This document shows, in pieces, positions 22,801-33,205 of a stretch of 64,000 bases of DNA. The stretch is from Saussurea involucrata. Lineage: Eukaryota; Streptophyta; Magnoliopsida; Asterales; Asteraceae. Each line of letters begins with the position of its first letter. The first letter of the stretch is position 1. A program made the position numbers and the translations under genes. The DNA is taken from the NCBI GenBank assembly GCA_033807775.1, contig CM066322.1, forward strand, positions 21,937,001-22,001,000, in the 5' to 3' direction. The notes below the pieces were generated by a model. That model was not told the DNA's origin. It ran no database searches and saw nothing but the letters and a program-made list of their open reading frames with translations.

Positions 22801-23240
22801 TTAGCAGAAAGAAATCACCTCCACAGGGTAATGCTGTGGAGATGCTGCAGCGTCATGGTACAACTTCACTCTCTGTCCGTTAACTTTGAACACACTATTG
22901 TCCTCCGGATTGACTAAGTCTACAGCCCCATATGGATATACCTTGTGAATGACAAAGGGTCCCGAACATCTAGACTTAAGTTTACCCAAAAACAATCTCA
23001 ACCTAGAATTGAACAAAAGACATTTTTGATCAGCTTTCAAATCTCTGTGCCTGATTCTATTGTCATGCCATTTTTTAGTTTTCTCTTTATAGAGCTTGGC
23101 ATTCTCATAGGACATGTTCCTATGTTCCTCTAGTTCACAGAGTTGTAACTTTCTTTTGTTACCAGATTCTTCTAAGTTCATGTTCAACTCCTTTATAGCC
23201 CAGTATGCTTTGCGTTCTAACTCTAAAGGGAGGTGACAAG
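22801..23240 (-). pseudogene. Athila integrase C-terminal part
   Basis: Continuation of the pol frame at 28922-31376 after the Tat-like insertion. The first native residues CHLPLELERKAYWAIKELN complete the FGKAC motif that breaks off at 28922; the motif spans the ACAAG TSD (CTTGT on this strand). KWHDNRIRHRDLKADQKCLL and the SRCSGPFVIHKVYPYGAVDL block form the integrase C-terminal domain of Athila-type pol. The stop at 22801 appears to be the natural end. The open frame extends right to 23298 into the inserted LTR, but those residues are not native. Confidence 0.8.
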
Positions 23241-23562
23241 TGTTAATGCCAAAAATCGCACCAAAGGGACAACTTAAGGTCGATGTGGACTTAATCAACT
23301 AAAGAAATGATCTTTCGACGAGACGTGCGACGAAGGAAAAAATAAACGAGACAAGGAATTTGATGACGCAGGAAAAACCTCAGACGAGGAAAAAACCTGC
23401 GGACGACAAGGGATGTCGTCGCTGCACTATGGTCGCCAATCAGGGGCGACGTCCTTGGTACTGGTGTCGGTTGTACGATGATTACAATACAAATGAAGGA
23501 AATACTTCGAATTGTAAAGTACAAGTGTTTAAATGTGAAAACAGGTGTTTGTCGTGTGTGAA
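23241..23562 (-). repeat. 3' LTR of Tat-like element, truncated
   Basis: Matches 27930-28250 closely, then diverges abruptly after GTCGTGTGTGAA. The next bases already encode the antisense ORF, so a deletion has removed the rest of the LTR, the PPT and the start of that ORF. Confidence 0.8.
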
Positions 23563-23947
23563 CGACCGTGGGTGGAAGTCTCGATATGTTTTCGTGCGTA
23601 AGTTGTCCCTTGACTCTGAGAGTGAGTGGATTAGGACGAGCCGGAATACGTCGGGTGAGCCTCGTTATTTCATCTGTCGTGCGCTGTAGATGATTTATAT
23701 ATGATTTTTAACTTGTTTTTTGTATGTTGACAACCATAAAGTTCGAGGTCGTGAAGCCAGACGCTAACTCTCAAGCGAAGATTAATTCGTTTTTAGAATT
23801 TAGCGTCGCCGAGAGGTCTTTTCGTCGTGCGACATACGGCGAACGACGACGATTTAGAATCTTCAGGAGAGAATCAGGGGGAGAAATGTGAAGAGAAAGG
23901 AAGAGAAGAGGAAGAAGATAAGTCAAGAGGAAGGAGAGGGATGACGG

Positions 23948-24027
23948 GTAAGTTTTACTTACTTTTTCTTCCTATGTTACCTCGAGTCTTTTTCCTTTGT
24001 GTGCTTTATGACATTCCTTTTTTCCAG
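23948..24027 (+). other. Predicted intron 1 of the aORF
   Basis: 80 bp, GTAAGTTTTACTTAC at the donor side and TTTTTTCCAG at the acceptor, T-rich throughout. Removal joins codons in phase 1 without a stop. Confidence 0.65.
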
Positions 24028-24536
24028 GAGAATCTCAACCTAAAGTGTTGACGGTTTCTGCTAAGAGAGCAGCTGAGCTGGAGTATGCTCGTCAGGGCAG
24101 GGAGAGGAGGCTAAAAGCCATGTCCGCTGGCCCTGAAATTCCGAAGAAGACGAGGACGACGACTCCGAGGGAGTCATCGGCTGGGGTTAATGACTCGTCG
24201 AGAGTCGCTTCACCTGAGAAGGTAGGGGTCGGATCGCCTAAGAAGGTGATTGCAGCGACACCCATCAATTCTGCGCCTCCGGCGGAAACGGTGAAGTCCC
24301 CGTCTACCGCGTCGAATCCTTTGTCAACCGACAAAGGCGAGGATCACTCGACGGGAGGGGAGAAGGTCACGACGGTCAACTTTTCGCTGCCATCGGACTT
24401 TATGACAGGTGATGTCTTAGACGGGACGAACCTGTTCCCTCACCTGGATAATTTCCTGCTTCCATCTTTCAGGGAGCGTTTTGAGGGGTTTCCTATCGAG
24501 GAGACGGGTGCCCATATAGCCGGCTTGTCGTTCATG

Positions 24537-24625
24537 GTAAGTCTTTCTTTCAAGACTTAGTTTGTCTAGGCCCAGACTTCGTTTATCGTTGTCGTTGTCG
24601 TTGTCCACTGATGATGTTTTCGCAG
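24537..24625 (+). other. Predicted intron 2 of the aORF
   Basis: 89 bp, GTAAGTCTTTC donor and GATGTTTTCGCAG acceptor. Phase 0, joining two open frames; unspliced, the frame hits a stop at 24558-24560. Confidence 0.65.
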
Positions 24626-25216
24626 GCACTTCAGGCTGCTTTGGCCTCGCAAAGCGGAGCGGCGAAGGTAAAATATCTCTTGTCTGCTGCTCGTGAAAGA
24701 GAGAAAGTGGCGCTGGACAGAGCGAGTGCCTCTACAAGTCGTGCTGAGGAGTTTTCGAAGCGGCTTGATGATGCTTTAGAACATTTGAAGATTGTTCATC
24801 TTGCCAAGGAAGATTTTAGTCATCGTCTAACGTAATCTTTGTCCATGACTGTTGAACAAAGGGAGGAGATGGAAAAAATTAAGGAATCCTTGGTTGCTGT
24901 TTCGAAAGAGGCTGAGGATTATAAATCCAAGGTGGAGATTTTGGAGAAGGAGGTGCAAGCCGTAAAGGACGAGGGTAAGTCGGTTTTTGCCATAGCTCGT
25001 CTGACTGCTCGGGCGGCGATCATGCGACGACATTTGCTGGGGAAGGACCCTCTTGCTTCGGCGAAGGAGGAGTTGGACATCTATCTGAATAGTGTTGGGA
25101 CCGAGAGGGATCTTGACTCGGACGATGAAAAGTATGCTGAGGAGGAGGTGGCAGGTGAAAGTCTTCAGGACGGGACTTCGGGCATGAATGCCACGGATGC
25201 TCCTCCTTTAATTTAA

Positions 25217-26046
25217 GAATTTTATTTTGTTTGCTTTGTTGCTCGATCGTTGGTGGTCGAGCGTGTACCTGACGATTTCTTTTTAAATGCACTTTTTGTT
25301 TGAAATTGTGCTTTATTCAAATCACATTTGATTATAAAGTCGAATATAAGATACATATGAAATCATGCGACTAAGGCATTCATTGTAATACGATGACAAG
25401 AACGTAAAACAAATATAAAAACACACGATTAAAGCATTTTCTAAGTTAATAGACTTAGGGGTAAAATCGTTTAGACTCTGCGATCGTACGACCGGATCGT
25501 ACAGTGAGTTTGTATCGTATGCCCCTGTGGAGAAATAATCAAGTTAGAGACCTGATCGTTTATGTCGTTCGACCTTGCGATATTAAAGTCATACAGTAGA
25601 CTTAATGATTATTGTCGTGCGACTCTGCGATAACCTGTCGTGCGATTCTGCGATAAAACGATGTCGGGGGTTGGTCGTTGGCTCACCAACGACCCTCTGA
25701 TGCTTAAGTCAGTAAACGTTTTGTGAGAAAAAATCGTATGAGAAAGAGCTAGAAAAAGCTAGAGAACGTACCATTTCAGACTCTCTCTATTTGCCCCCTG
25801 TCATTTATTACCGTATCCTTTTTGGGAGGAAAAGATAGGTTTTAAATGACAGAATGTCACGGAGAAATATTGTCCTGCGGTCGACTATGTTGTCGTGCGA
25901 CGAGGCACCATAGTAGATTTATCCCTGTGGAAAAGATATTAATTTAGGGATAGAAGAAATAAACATGTCGAGATCCTGATCTTGTGACTTTAGTTTATTT
26001 TCGCGGCTTCAAGGTAGACTTGTAGCACTCACGAGCGACTTTTGGC
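25217..26046 (-). other. Non-coding region between gag and aORF of Tat-like element
   Basis: 830 bp where pol would be expected. It contains repeats of CGTCGTGCGACTCTGCGATA type around 25480-25660. No RT, RNase H or integrase motif on either strand. Confidence 0.6.
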
Positions 26047-27828
26047 TCACTCTTGATCTTCTGGATTCCCCATGGCGTAGGGAATTTTAATTAATAACTT
26101 TTGCATGCTCGGGAGTCGATGGATATTAGCTGCAATAGCGACATCGTCGATGATATATTTGAGATTTCCTTTTGGAAAATGGTATGCTAGTTCCTTCTTC
26201 AATGCGATACAGTCGTCTGTCGCATGACCATGATCGACATGGAAGTCGCACCACTTTGATTTATCCTTCTTAGCATCGTCCAGGTCGGACTTCTTTGGCC
26301 ATCGAATGGTAGCTTGGGAACTTTTCAGAGCTTCGACTAGGTCCTTTGCAGATCCTTTGAATCCGTAAGAGGATATCTTGGGGTACTGAGTGAACTTAGC
26401 CGCGGTCTTGGCCTCTGCTTTCGTCTTGAAACGAACATTTGAAATTTGGCGCGCTGGCTCTATCATGGAAACAACCTTTGTCTTGAACTCTGGCTTTCTG
26501 ACGCCTAGTGACTTCTTGTCGTCAGTGTGCTTGCGACGAAAGGTTGCATCGTCTTCGATCCTCATATATGCTAAGGTCCGAGCTCGGACGTCTTCGAAAT
26601 TCTTCGGGGGATATTTGGTCAGGTCGGTGTATAAACCCGAATTATCGTCCAGACCACGCTTATAGGCTTCGATTGCCGTTTTTACGTCGCAATTGTGGAT
26701 GCTGATCATTTCGGCATTTAATCTATTAAAATAACTTCGAATAGACTCATTAGCTTTCTGCACGATGTAATATAGGTCGCTAGTCTGCTTCTCCATCTTA
26801 CGACTGTTGGCGAATTGCTGGGAGAATTGATTAACCAACTCAGCAAACGACCCGATGGATTTGGGTTTGAGATTGATTAACCATTGGAGAGCTGGACCAG
26901 TGAGAGTTGCTCCAAAACTCTTACACATGCATACTTCCTGGTACATAAGTGGGATCGAGATCGTCCACATGAGCTGCTTATATTGCGCGACGTGCTCAGT
27001 CGGATCGGTCACACCCGAATACTTGGGAGTGAAGGCAGGAATGTTATACTTCTTTGGGACCTCGACGGTGGCGATCTCGTCGATGAAGGGCGACGCCTGA
27101 TACCCCGAGCGAGGCTCGACGTCGACAGGCACGGCTGCCCCAGGCAACTTAGCGAGCAAGGATAGGACACACTCATTTTGGTCTTCTAACATCTTCAAAC
27201 GCTGGGCGACGGGATCGTTTAGATCGGGATTTGCCCCTGTCGAGGGATTGGCCCATGGGCTAGTGCCATTACCATGCGACGAACCATTGGTGTCCCCGTT
27301 GAACGGGACGAAATATGGTTGCGGCCCATAGTGGAATTGTTGCGGTCCATTTTGAAACGGCTGCGATCCTTGCTGGAAAGGCTGCGATCCACCTTGAGGT
27401 CCATTCTGAAAAGGCTGCTGAAATGGTTGCGATCCTTGCTGGAAAGGCTGCGACCCTTGTAATGGCTGAGACCCATTATTCATGGGTGGTGGCCTTATGT
27501 GCTGAGGAGGAACTGTCCCAAACTGAGGATTTGAGTTGAATGGCCTTGGCTGTTGATTCTGCATGAACGGGCCTGGATGCTGATTCTGCGCGGATGAACC
27601 TGGATTCGGGACAAATGGTCTAGGGCCATTTTGGTCGAACGGTCTTGGAATTGGGTTCTGCATGAACGGCCTAGGACCATTTTGAGGCCCAAGAGGATTT
27701 CTTAACCGCGCGATCTCCTCAGCTGCTCTGCGATTCTGCTCTGCCATTGCATTGAGCTGATTCCTGGAGACTTCGAGCTCCTGATACATCTGAGCAACAG
27801 CTTTCTGCGGATTTCCAGAGGCTGCCAT
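26047..27828 (-). CDS. gag: Tat-like gag polyprotein
   Basis: An intact 593-codon frame. It starts MAASGNPQKAVAQMYQELEV. Residues about 50-180 are Pro/Gln/Asn-rich with repeats of GSQPFQQ and NGPQ. The retrotransposon gag (capsid) domain follows, with GPALQWLINLKPKSIGSF and FNRLNAEM. Near the C-terminus a knuckle-like motif WCDFHVDHGHATDDC matches the nucleocapsid of Tat/Ogre-type gag. The protein would package the RNA of its own or related elements. It starts about 100 bp after the 5' LTR. No protease frame follows. It is the longest uninterrupted gag in the window, though activity cannot be judged from this. Confidence 0.85.
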   Translation of the reverse strand: MAASGNPQKAVAQMYQELEVSRNQLNAMAEQNRRAAEEIARLRNPLGPQNGPRPFMQNPIPRPFDQNGPRPFVPNPGSSAQNQHPGPFMQNQQPRPFNSNPQFGTVPPQHIRPPPMNNGSQPLQGSQPFQQGSQPFQQPFQNGPQGGSQPFQQGSQPFQNGPQQFHYGPQPYFVPFNGDTNGSSHGNGTSPWANPSTGANPDLNDPVAQRLKMLEDQNECVLSLLAKLPGAAVPVDVEPRSGYQASPFIDEIATVEVPKKYNIPAFTPKYSGVTDPTEHVAQYKQLMWTISIPLMYQEVCMCKSFGATLTGPALQWLINLKPKSIGSFAELVNQFSQQFANSRKMEKQTSDLYYIVQKANESIRSYFNRLNAEMISIHNCDVKTAIEAYKRGLDDNSGLYTDLTKYPPKNFEDVRARTLAYMRIEDDATFRRKHTDDKKSLGVRKPEFKTKVVSMIEPARQISNVRFKTKAEAKTAAKFTQYPKISSYGFKGSAKDLVEALKSSQATIRWPKKSDLDDAKKDKSKWCDFHVDHGHATDDCIALKKELAYHFPKGNLKYIIDDVAIAANIHRLPSMQKLLIKIPYAMGNPEDQE

Positions 27829-27910
27829 TTTCCTGCAACAGAAAATAGAAGAAACTCCAAGAAACTATTAGTAGGGTGCACGTTCGTCGAGGATTTTCTC
27901 TAGATGAGGT

Positions 27911-27926
27911 CCCACGGATGGCGCCA
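27911..27926 (-). promoter_or_regulatory. PBS of Tat-like element
   Basis: On the minus strand TGGCGCCATCCGTGGG, 3 bp after the LTR end (27930). It starts with the TGG of a CCA-complementary primer site; PBSs of this form are usual in Tat elements. I do not assign the tRNA. Confidence 0.75.
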
Positions 27927-27929
27927 AAC

Positions 27930-28916
27930 TGTTAATGCCAAAAATCGCACCAAAGGGACAACTTAAGGTCGATGTGGACTTAATCAACTAAAGAAAGGAT
28001 CTTTCGACGAGACGTGCGACGAGGGAAAAAATAAACGAGACAAGGAATTTGATGATGCAAGAAAAACCTCAGACGAGGAAAAAACCTGCGGACGACAAGG
28101 GATGTCGTCGCTGCACTATGGTCGCCAATCAGGGGCGACGTCCTTGGTACTAGTGTCGGTTGTACGATGATTACAATACAAATGAAGGAAATACTTCGAA
28201 ATGTAAAGTACAAGTGTTTAAAAGTGAAAACATGTGTTTGTCGTGTGTGAATACAAAGTGTAAACTGTTGGTCGAGGGCTGATGTCGTGCGTCGAGACTG
28301 ATTCTTGAGCTTTTCCTTCGAGTGTTCTTGAGTTCGCTGTAAGATTCTGGCTTTCAGTATTTAATCTCCAGAGGTTGAATGTTCTTTGCTATGAGTTTAG
28401 ATGATTTTCTCTACTGGGTAGTGATGTTCGCTGTAGTGTATTGGATGTTAACCGATGTCCCTTGAAATGATGCTTTAGCTTGTCTTTTATAGTCTTCGCG
28501 TCATTAATTAACTCCATTAATGATTCAATCAACGGCTACAACGGCTGGAAACGGTCGCCGGAGTGATTATCCATGATGATATTCGTCCGTTATGGTTATC
28601 GATCGTTGATGGTTGCGTCGATTATATCCGTTGCTCTTTAATGACTTTGACTCCTGCATTAAACACTTACCAAACGTAACAGTCAAGGTTAACGTTAGCT
28701 TTGGTCGTCAGTACAATGATCTTACACGATGGTCGTACGGGACGGGCGATGCTAAGGTAGTGCGTCATGGGAGACGTACGACTTACCTTTTACGGGAGAC
28801 GACGGATGTTTTATGGGTTCTTGTCGAGACCTTATCTTAACACAAGATTTAGTTCATAATCGTCCGCCTTACCTGTCTTGGTCGTGGTCGTACGACGTGA
28901 TTTTTTTGCCCAAACA
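27930..28916 (-). repeat. 5' LTR of Tat-like element
   Basis: 987 bp, TGTTTGGGC at 28916 to GGCATTAACA at 27930 on the minus strand, bounded by TSD ACAAG on the right and PBS on the left. Confidence 0.85.
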
Positions 28917-31376
28917 ACAAGCCTTTCCAAAGACTAACTTATATGGGGACATACCTAAAGGTGTTTTGAAAGCAGTCATGTATGCCCATAAAGCATCATC
29001 TAATTTGAAAGCCCAGTCTTTTCTATTTGGTTTGACAACCTTTTCTAAAATCCCTTTAATTTCTCTGTTTGAGAGTTCAGCTAAACCATTTGTTTGTGGG
29101 TGATAGGCAGTAGCAACTTTGTGTTTCACATTGTATTTTTCAAGAACTTTACTCAACAAATTATTTATAAAATGGGTACCCTTATCACTGATTAGTGCAC
29201 GGGGGGTACCAAACCTTGTAAAAATTTGTTTTTGTAAAAACTTAACAACAGTTTTTGGATCATTTGAAACACATGCCATTGCCTCAACCCATTTTGACAC
29301 ATAATCAACATCAACTAGAATATATTGGCAGTTATTTGATGGTAGGAATGGACCCATAAAATTAATTCCCCAAACATCAAACAACTCAACTTCCAAGATC
29401 CCATTCAAAGGCATTTCATTTCTTTGAGAAATGGAACCACTTCTCTGGCATTCATTACACCTTTGTGCAAAATTGTGAGCATCTTTGAAGAGAGTAGGCC
29501 AATAGAAACCAGATTGAAGAACTTTAGCTGTTGTTCTTTGGCCTCCAAAATGTCCTCCATAAGCTGATTGGTGGCAATGCTGCAGGATTGCTACCACTTC
29601 TGTTTCAGGAACGCATCTTCTCAGTATTTGATCTGTACCAAGTTTAAACAAAAAAGGGTCATCCCATATGTAGAATTTACAATCATGGAGAAATTTCTTA
29701 AGCATATGGTGAGTATAATCAGAAGGTTTGATGCCACAAGCTAAGTAATTGGCTATGTCAGCAAACCATGGCAGTTGTGACTGCACCATAAGAATCTTTT
29801 CATCAGGGAAGGTCTCTATGATGTCTCCTCCTTCCCTGCTTTCAACTAACTTTTCTAACCTATACAGGTGATCAGTTACTTGGTTTTCCACACCTCTTCT
29901 ATCAACAATTTCCAGGTCAAACTCTTGCAATAACAAAACCCATCTTATTAGCCTTGGTTTTGCATCTTTCTTTGAAATGAGATATTTAATGGCAGCATGG
30001 TCAGTGTGAACAATGACTTTAGCTCCCATTAAATATGATCTAAACTTTTCAAATGCAAAAACCACTGCTAATAACTCTTTTTCAGTTGTTGTGTAGTTAA
30101 TTTGAGCTTCATTGAGGGTTTTGCTTGCATAGTAAATGGAATGAAAAATCTTTCCCTTTCTTTGACCCAAAACTGCACCTACAGCCCAATCACTTGCATC
30201 ACACATGATTTCAAAAGGTTTGTCCCATTCAGGAGCAACAACCACTGGAGCAGTTACCAAAGCTTTCTTCAAAGTGAGGAATGCATTTCTACAATCCTCA
30301 TTGAAATCAAATTTTTGATCTAGTTGTAATAATAGACATAAAGGTTTTGAAATCGTTGAAAAGTATTTTATAAAATGTCTATAAAAACCAGCATGACCAA
30401 GAAAACTTCTGATTCCTTTAACAGTGGTTGGTTCAGGTAGTTTTTCAATAACTTCAAGTTTAGCTTTATCTACCTCAACTCCTCTTTTTGAAACTAAATG
30501 ACCAAGAACAATTCCTTCTGTAACCATGAAATGACATTTTTCCCAGTTAAGAACCAAGTCAGTTTCTTCACACCTTTTAAGACTTTGTTTTAGATTTTCC
30601 AAACAATGATCAAAAGATGAACCATAAACAGAAAAATCATCCATAAATATTTCGATGGAGTTTTCAAGCATGTCAGCAAATATGGACATCATGCATCTTT
30701 GGAAAGTAGCAGGTGCATTGCAAAGTCCAAATGGCATTCTCCTAAAGGCAAAAGTGCCAAAAGGACAAGTGAAAGTCGTCTTCTCTTGGTCTTCCGGTGC
30801 TATGGCTATCTGATTGTAACCTGAGTATCCATCCAAGAAACAGTAGAACTCTTTTCCAGCCAACCTGTCTAACATTTGATCAACAAAAGGTAACGAAAAA
30901 TGATCTTTTTGAGTAACATTGTTTAGTCTACGGTAGTCCATGCAAATTCTCCATCCGGAGACTATTCTAGTTGGGATGAGTTCATTCTTGTCATTGGTAA
31001 TGACAGTGATCCCTCCCTTCTTAGGCATGCATTGGACTGGACTAACCCAAGAACTACTGGCTATTGGGAAAATAATTCCTACATCTAACCATTTCAAAAT
31101 TTCCTTCTTCACTACCTCCTTCATGACAGGGTTCAACCTTCTTTGAGGTTCTATGGACTTGAAGTTCTTTTCTTCTAGGATGATCTTATGTTGACAAATG
31201 GAAGGGCTAATCCCCCTAAGGTCAGCAATGGTCCACCCTATGGCTTTGGTGTGCAATTTCAACATATCTACTAACTTCTTTTCCTGATGCAATTCTAGGG
31301 TAGCTGATATAATGACAGGCAATTTGTCTTCTTCTCCTAGAAAGACATACTTCAGATGGGTTGGGAGTTGTTTCAA
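28869..31376 (-). pseudogene. pol: Athila pol: RT, RNase H and integrase
   Basis: An 835-codon frame. RT domain with MDYRRLNN (146-153) and the catalytic FMDD (244-247); RNase H with MCDASDWAVGAVL (from 391) and HTDHAAIKYL; integrase zinc-binding His/Cys (H602, H609, C640, C643); integrase core Asp667 (LFDVWG), Asp731 (ISDKGTHF), Glu767 (NGLAELSNREIK). It would copy the RNA and insert the cDNA. Native sequence stops at 28922 where the Tat-like element interrupts it; codons beyond that come from the insertion. The remainder of integrase is at 22801-23240. Upstream, the 31415 element separates it from the protease. The frame itself is uninterrupted over 2.4 kb, so breakage is mainly by insertion. 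Confidence 0.92.
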
Positions 31377-31414
31377 CTCCAGGTCAGGTGGTGAGACTAT
31401 GGAAGGTACGGCCG

Positions 31415-33205
31415 TGTAACATCCTGAATTTTCAATATTAATAATTTAAATGAGAATTGGGATTTGGTTGTATTTTAGTTTTAACTTTGGATCATGTTTC
31501 GTTTTATAATTCAAAATAGGGTTAAAATCTTGGTGGTCAAAGTTAAGTGTCATTTTTGGAAAGTTGAAACTTGGAGGTGTGTTTGGTCACATTTGGAAAG
31601 TGTGTATAGATAAGATAGCTGAAAATAAGATTTTGTTGGGGTATTTGTTTTGGGTCGGTCAAGAGAGAAGAGGAGAAAAGAGAGAAAAGGAAGGAAACAA
31701 GGGTTTTGGTCATCAATTTTGGTAAGGATTTAATCTGTGTTTTAATGAAGACTGTTGTAGCTATAGAGTTATAAACGAATCTGTGTATTGGGTTGATTTC
31801 CAGAATCATTCACAAGTAGATTGGAGCAATAATTTGAGATTAAAGTGGGTTTTCTCCAAAAAGGTGAGTTCACTTGTTCCTTGCTTAAATCAGTGTCTTC
31901 ATGTTAAATTAAACCTTGAAATAGCTGTATAAATTGGTTATGAACTGTATGGGATGGTTTGGAATGAGCTGAATCGAACAGACATGAAAATGGATCGAAT
32001 TTTAGGCTGCAGAACCGAGTTTTCCGGATAAATCGTCGTATCCGGATACCTCGGACGATGAATGTTTCCGGACGCAATAGAAACCGGGTAAGATATTATT
32101 TTATTATAAGAATCCGGATGAATATAGTTACCGGATGGTATCCGGATGGTTTTAGTATCTGGATGTCGTCCGAATTAGAAAAGTATCCGGAAAGGTTTAG
32201 TTGTCCAGAAAATCCAAGTTACCCGGAAAACCCCTGTTGTCCGGACACTTTTGAGAAACTGAGAAAGGCTAGGTTCTGATGGCTGGATGCAGTTCTGGAT
32301 GTTTTGTCTGGTTAAGTTTTCTAAAAAATTTCTAGGGGCGCTGCAAAACCGATTACTAGCCATTGACCAAAGGGATGTAATTTCTAGTGATGAGTGTACC
32401 TTGAATCATCGGGGGTCCCGGTTGTGTATCGCGATATATTAATCCCATTGGGACCATTGATTCTGAGGTGGGGAGGACGTGAAATGTGGAATAGGCAGAT
32501 TTTGATTTGTAATTCCCATTTCGAATGGAAGATCGGAGATTTCCATTTCATAGGGAAGATCGGAGATTTCCCAGTTTGGAGGGAAGATTAGAGATAGGCA
32601 TAATGTAATTTGTAATCTCTACTTCCAGATTAAGAAATAGGCAGGTTTTGACTTGTAATTTCTTGAATAAGAGTATTAACCTTGAATATGGGATGATTCG
32701 GGGTAAACTCTTGGTAGTGATATTATGGCTAGACGATTTAGTCATAAGCATGGGAGTGGGGTAGATTCCCAGTGTTGAAAGGAGTTGTTGTACGGTAAGA
32801 AAAGGATTAATCTGGTTTGTTATAACTTGTTTACATTGATTTTGCAAATGTTATTATTGAAACGAATGTTCTCACTAGGCGAAAGCCTAATGTTTCAAGT
32901 TGAATTTTCTTACCAGGTACAAGCTCCGGGAAGTAAGCAGGGATGTGTGATGAGAACTTTTGGAAAGATTCAAACTTAGAGATGACGGAGGATCTAGCTA
33001 TTCTTATGATGTTTTTGGGACAAAAGCTAGATAACTTAGTTAATCTGATTATGATGTATGATTATATTAATAGGTTATTTGAGTTAGATGCGTTGTATAT
33101 AAAACCTTTACAATTGATCCTCAGGTTATCAAAGTTTGAAGTTTTTATGATCATAACTTGTGTATTATTCAAGGTTTAAATTGGCCCTGTTTTTAGGGTG
33201 TTACA
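31415..33205 (+). repeat. 5' LTR of the 31415 element
   Basis: 1791 bp, TGTAACATCCTG to GGGTGTTACA. Contains a TCCGG array (about 32025-32245), and the conserved hairpin at 32876-32889. Relative to the 3' LTR it lacks 213 bp near 32335. Confidence 0.9.
32871..32893 (+). other. Conserved LTR hairpin, 31415 element 5' LTR
   Basis: CTCACTAGGC-GAAA-GCCTAATG. Stem TAGGC/GCCTA, loop GAAA (a GNRA-type loop if RNA). An identical copy is at 39111-39124 in the 3' LTR. Confidence 0.75.

Larger units (their letters stand above)
23563..25216 (+). pseudogene. Antisense extra ORF (aORF) of Tat-like element, multi-exon
   Basis: Runs opposite to gag. Recognisable parts are a fragment with GWKSRYVFVRK (23563 to about 23654, possible donor GGTGAGCC), an acidic/basic segment (23797-23947), a Ser/Thr/Pro-rich segment ending AGLSFM (24028-24536) and an Ala/Glu-rich coiled-coil segment (24626-25216). 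Two introns fit canonical rules: 23948-24027 (GTAAGT...CCAG, phase 1) and 24537-24625 (GTAAGT...GCAG, phase 0). Both keep the frame. The GWKSR block and coiled-coil tail resemble the 'putative gypsy type transposon' (Transposase_28) family. One TAA at 24833-24835 interrupts the last exon and the N-terminus is deleted. Function unknown; the family assignment is from memory of motifs. Confidence 0.65.
23241..28916 (-). mobile_element. Tat-like gag-only retrotransposon with antisense extra ORF
   Basis: A 5.7-kb insertion in the Athila integrase gene with TSD ACAAG (23236-23240 and 28917-28921). The minus-strand 5' LTR is 28916-27930 (TGTTTGGGC...GGCATTAACA). The partner LTR is 23241-23562 and lacks its U3 side. 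A PBS beginning TGGCGCC, a Tat-style gag and no protease/RT/integrase make this a non-autonomous element. The opposite strand downstream of gag carries a spliced ORF, as reported for extra antisense ORFs of some Tat-lineage elements. Confidence 0.8.

Noticed and set aside
26390..27539. Plus-strand ORFs of 60-93 codons opposite the Tat-like gag
   Set aside because: Shadows of the gag coding strand; they lack splice or family evidence, unlike the aORF at 23563-25216.
32394..32979. Small ORFs repeated at 38629-39214
   Set aside because: They are in the two LTRs of the 31415 element, differ only by LTR mutations and have no motifs.
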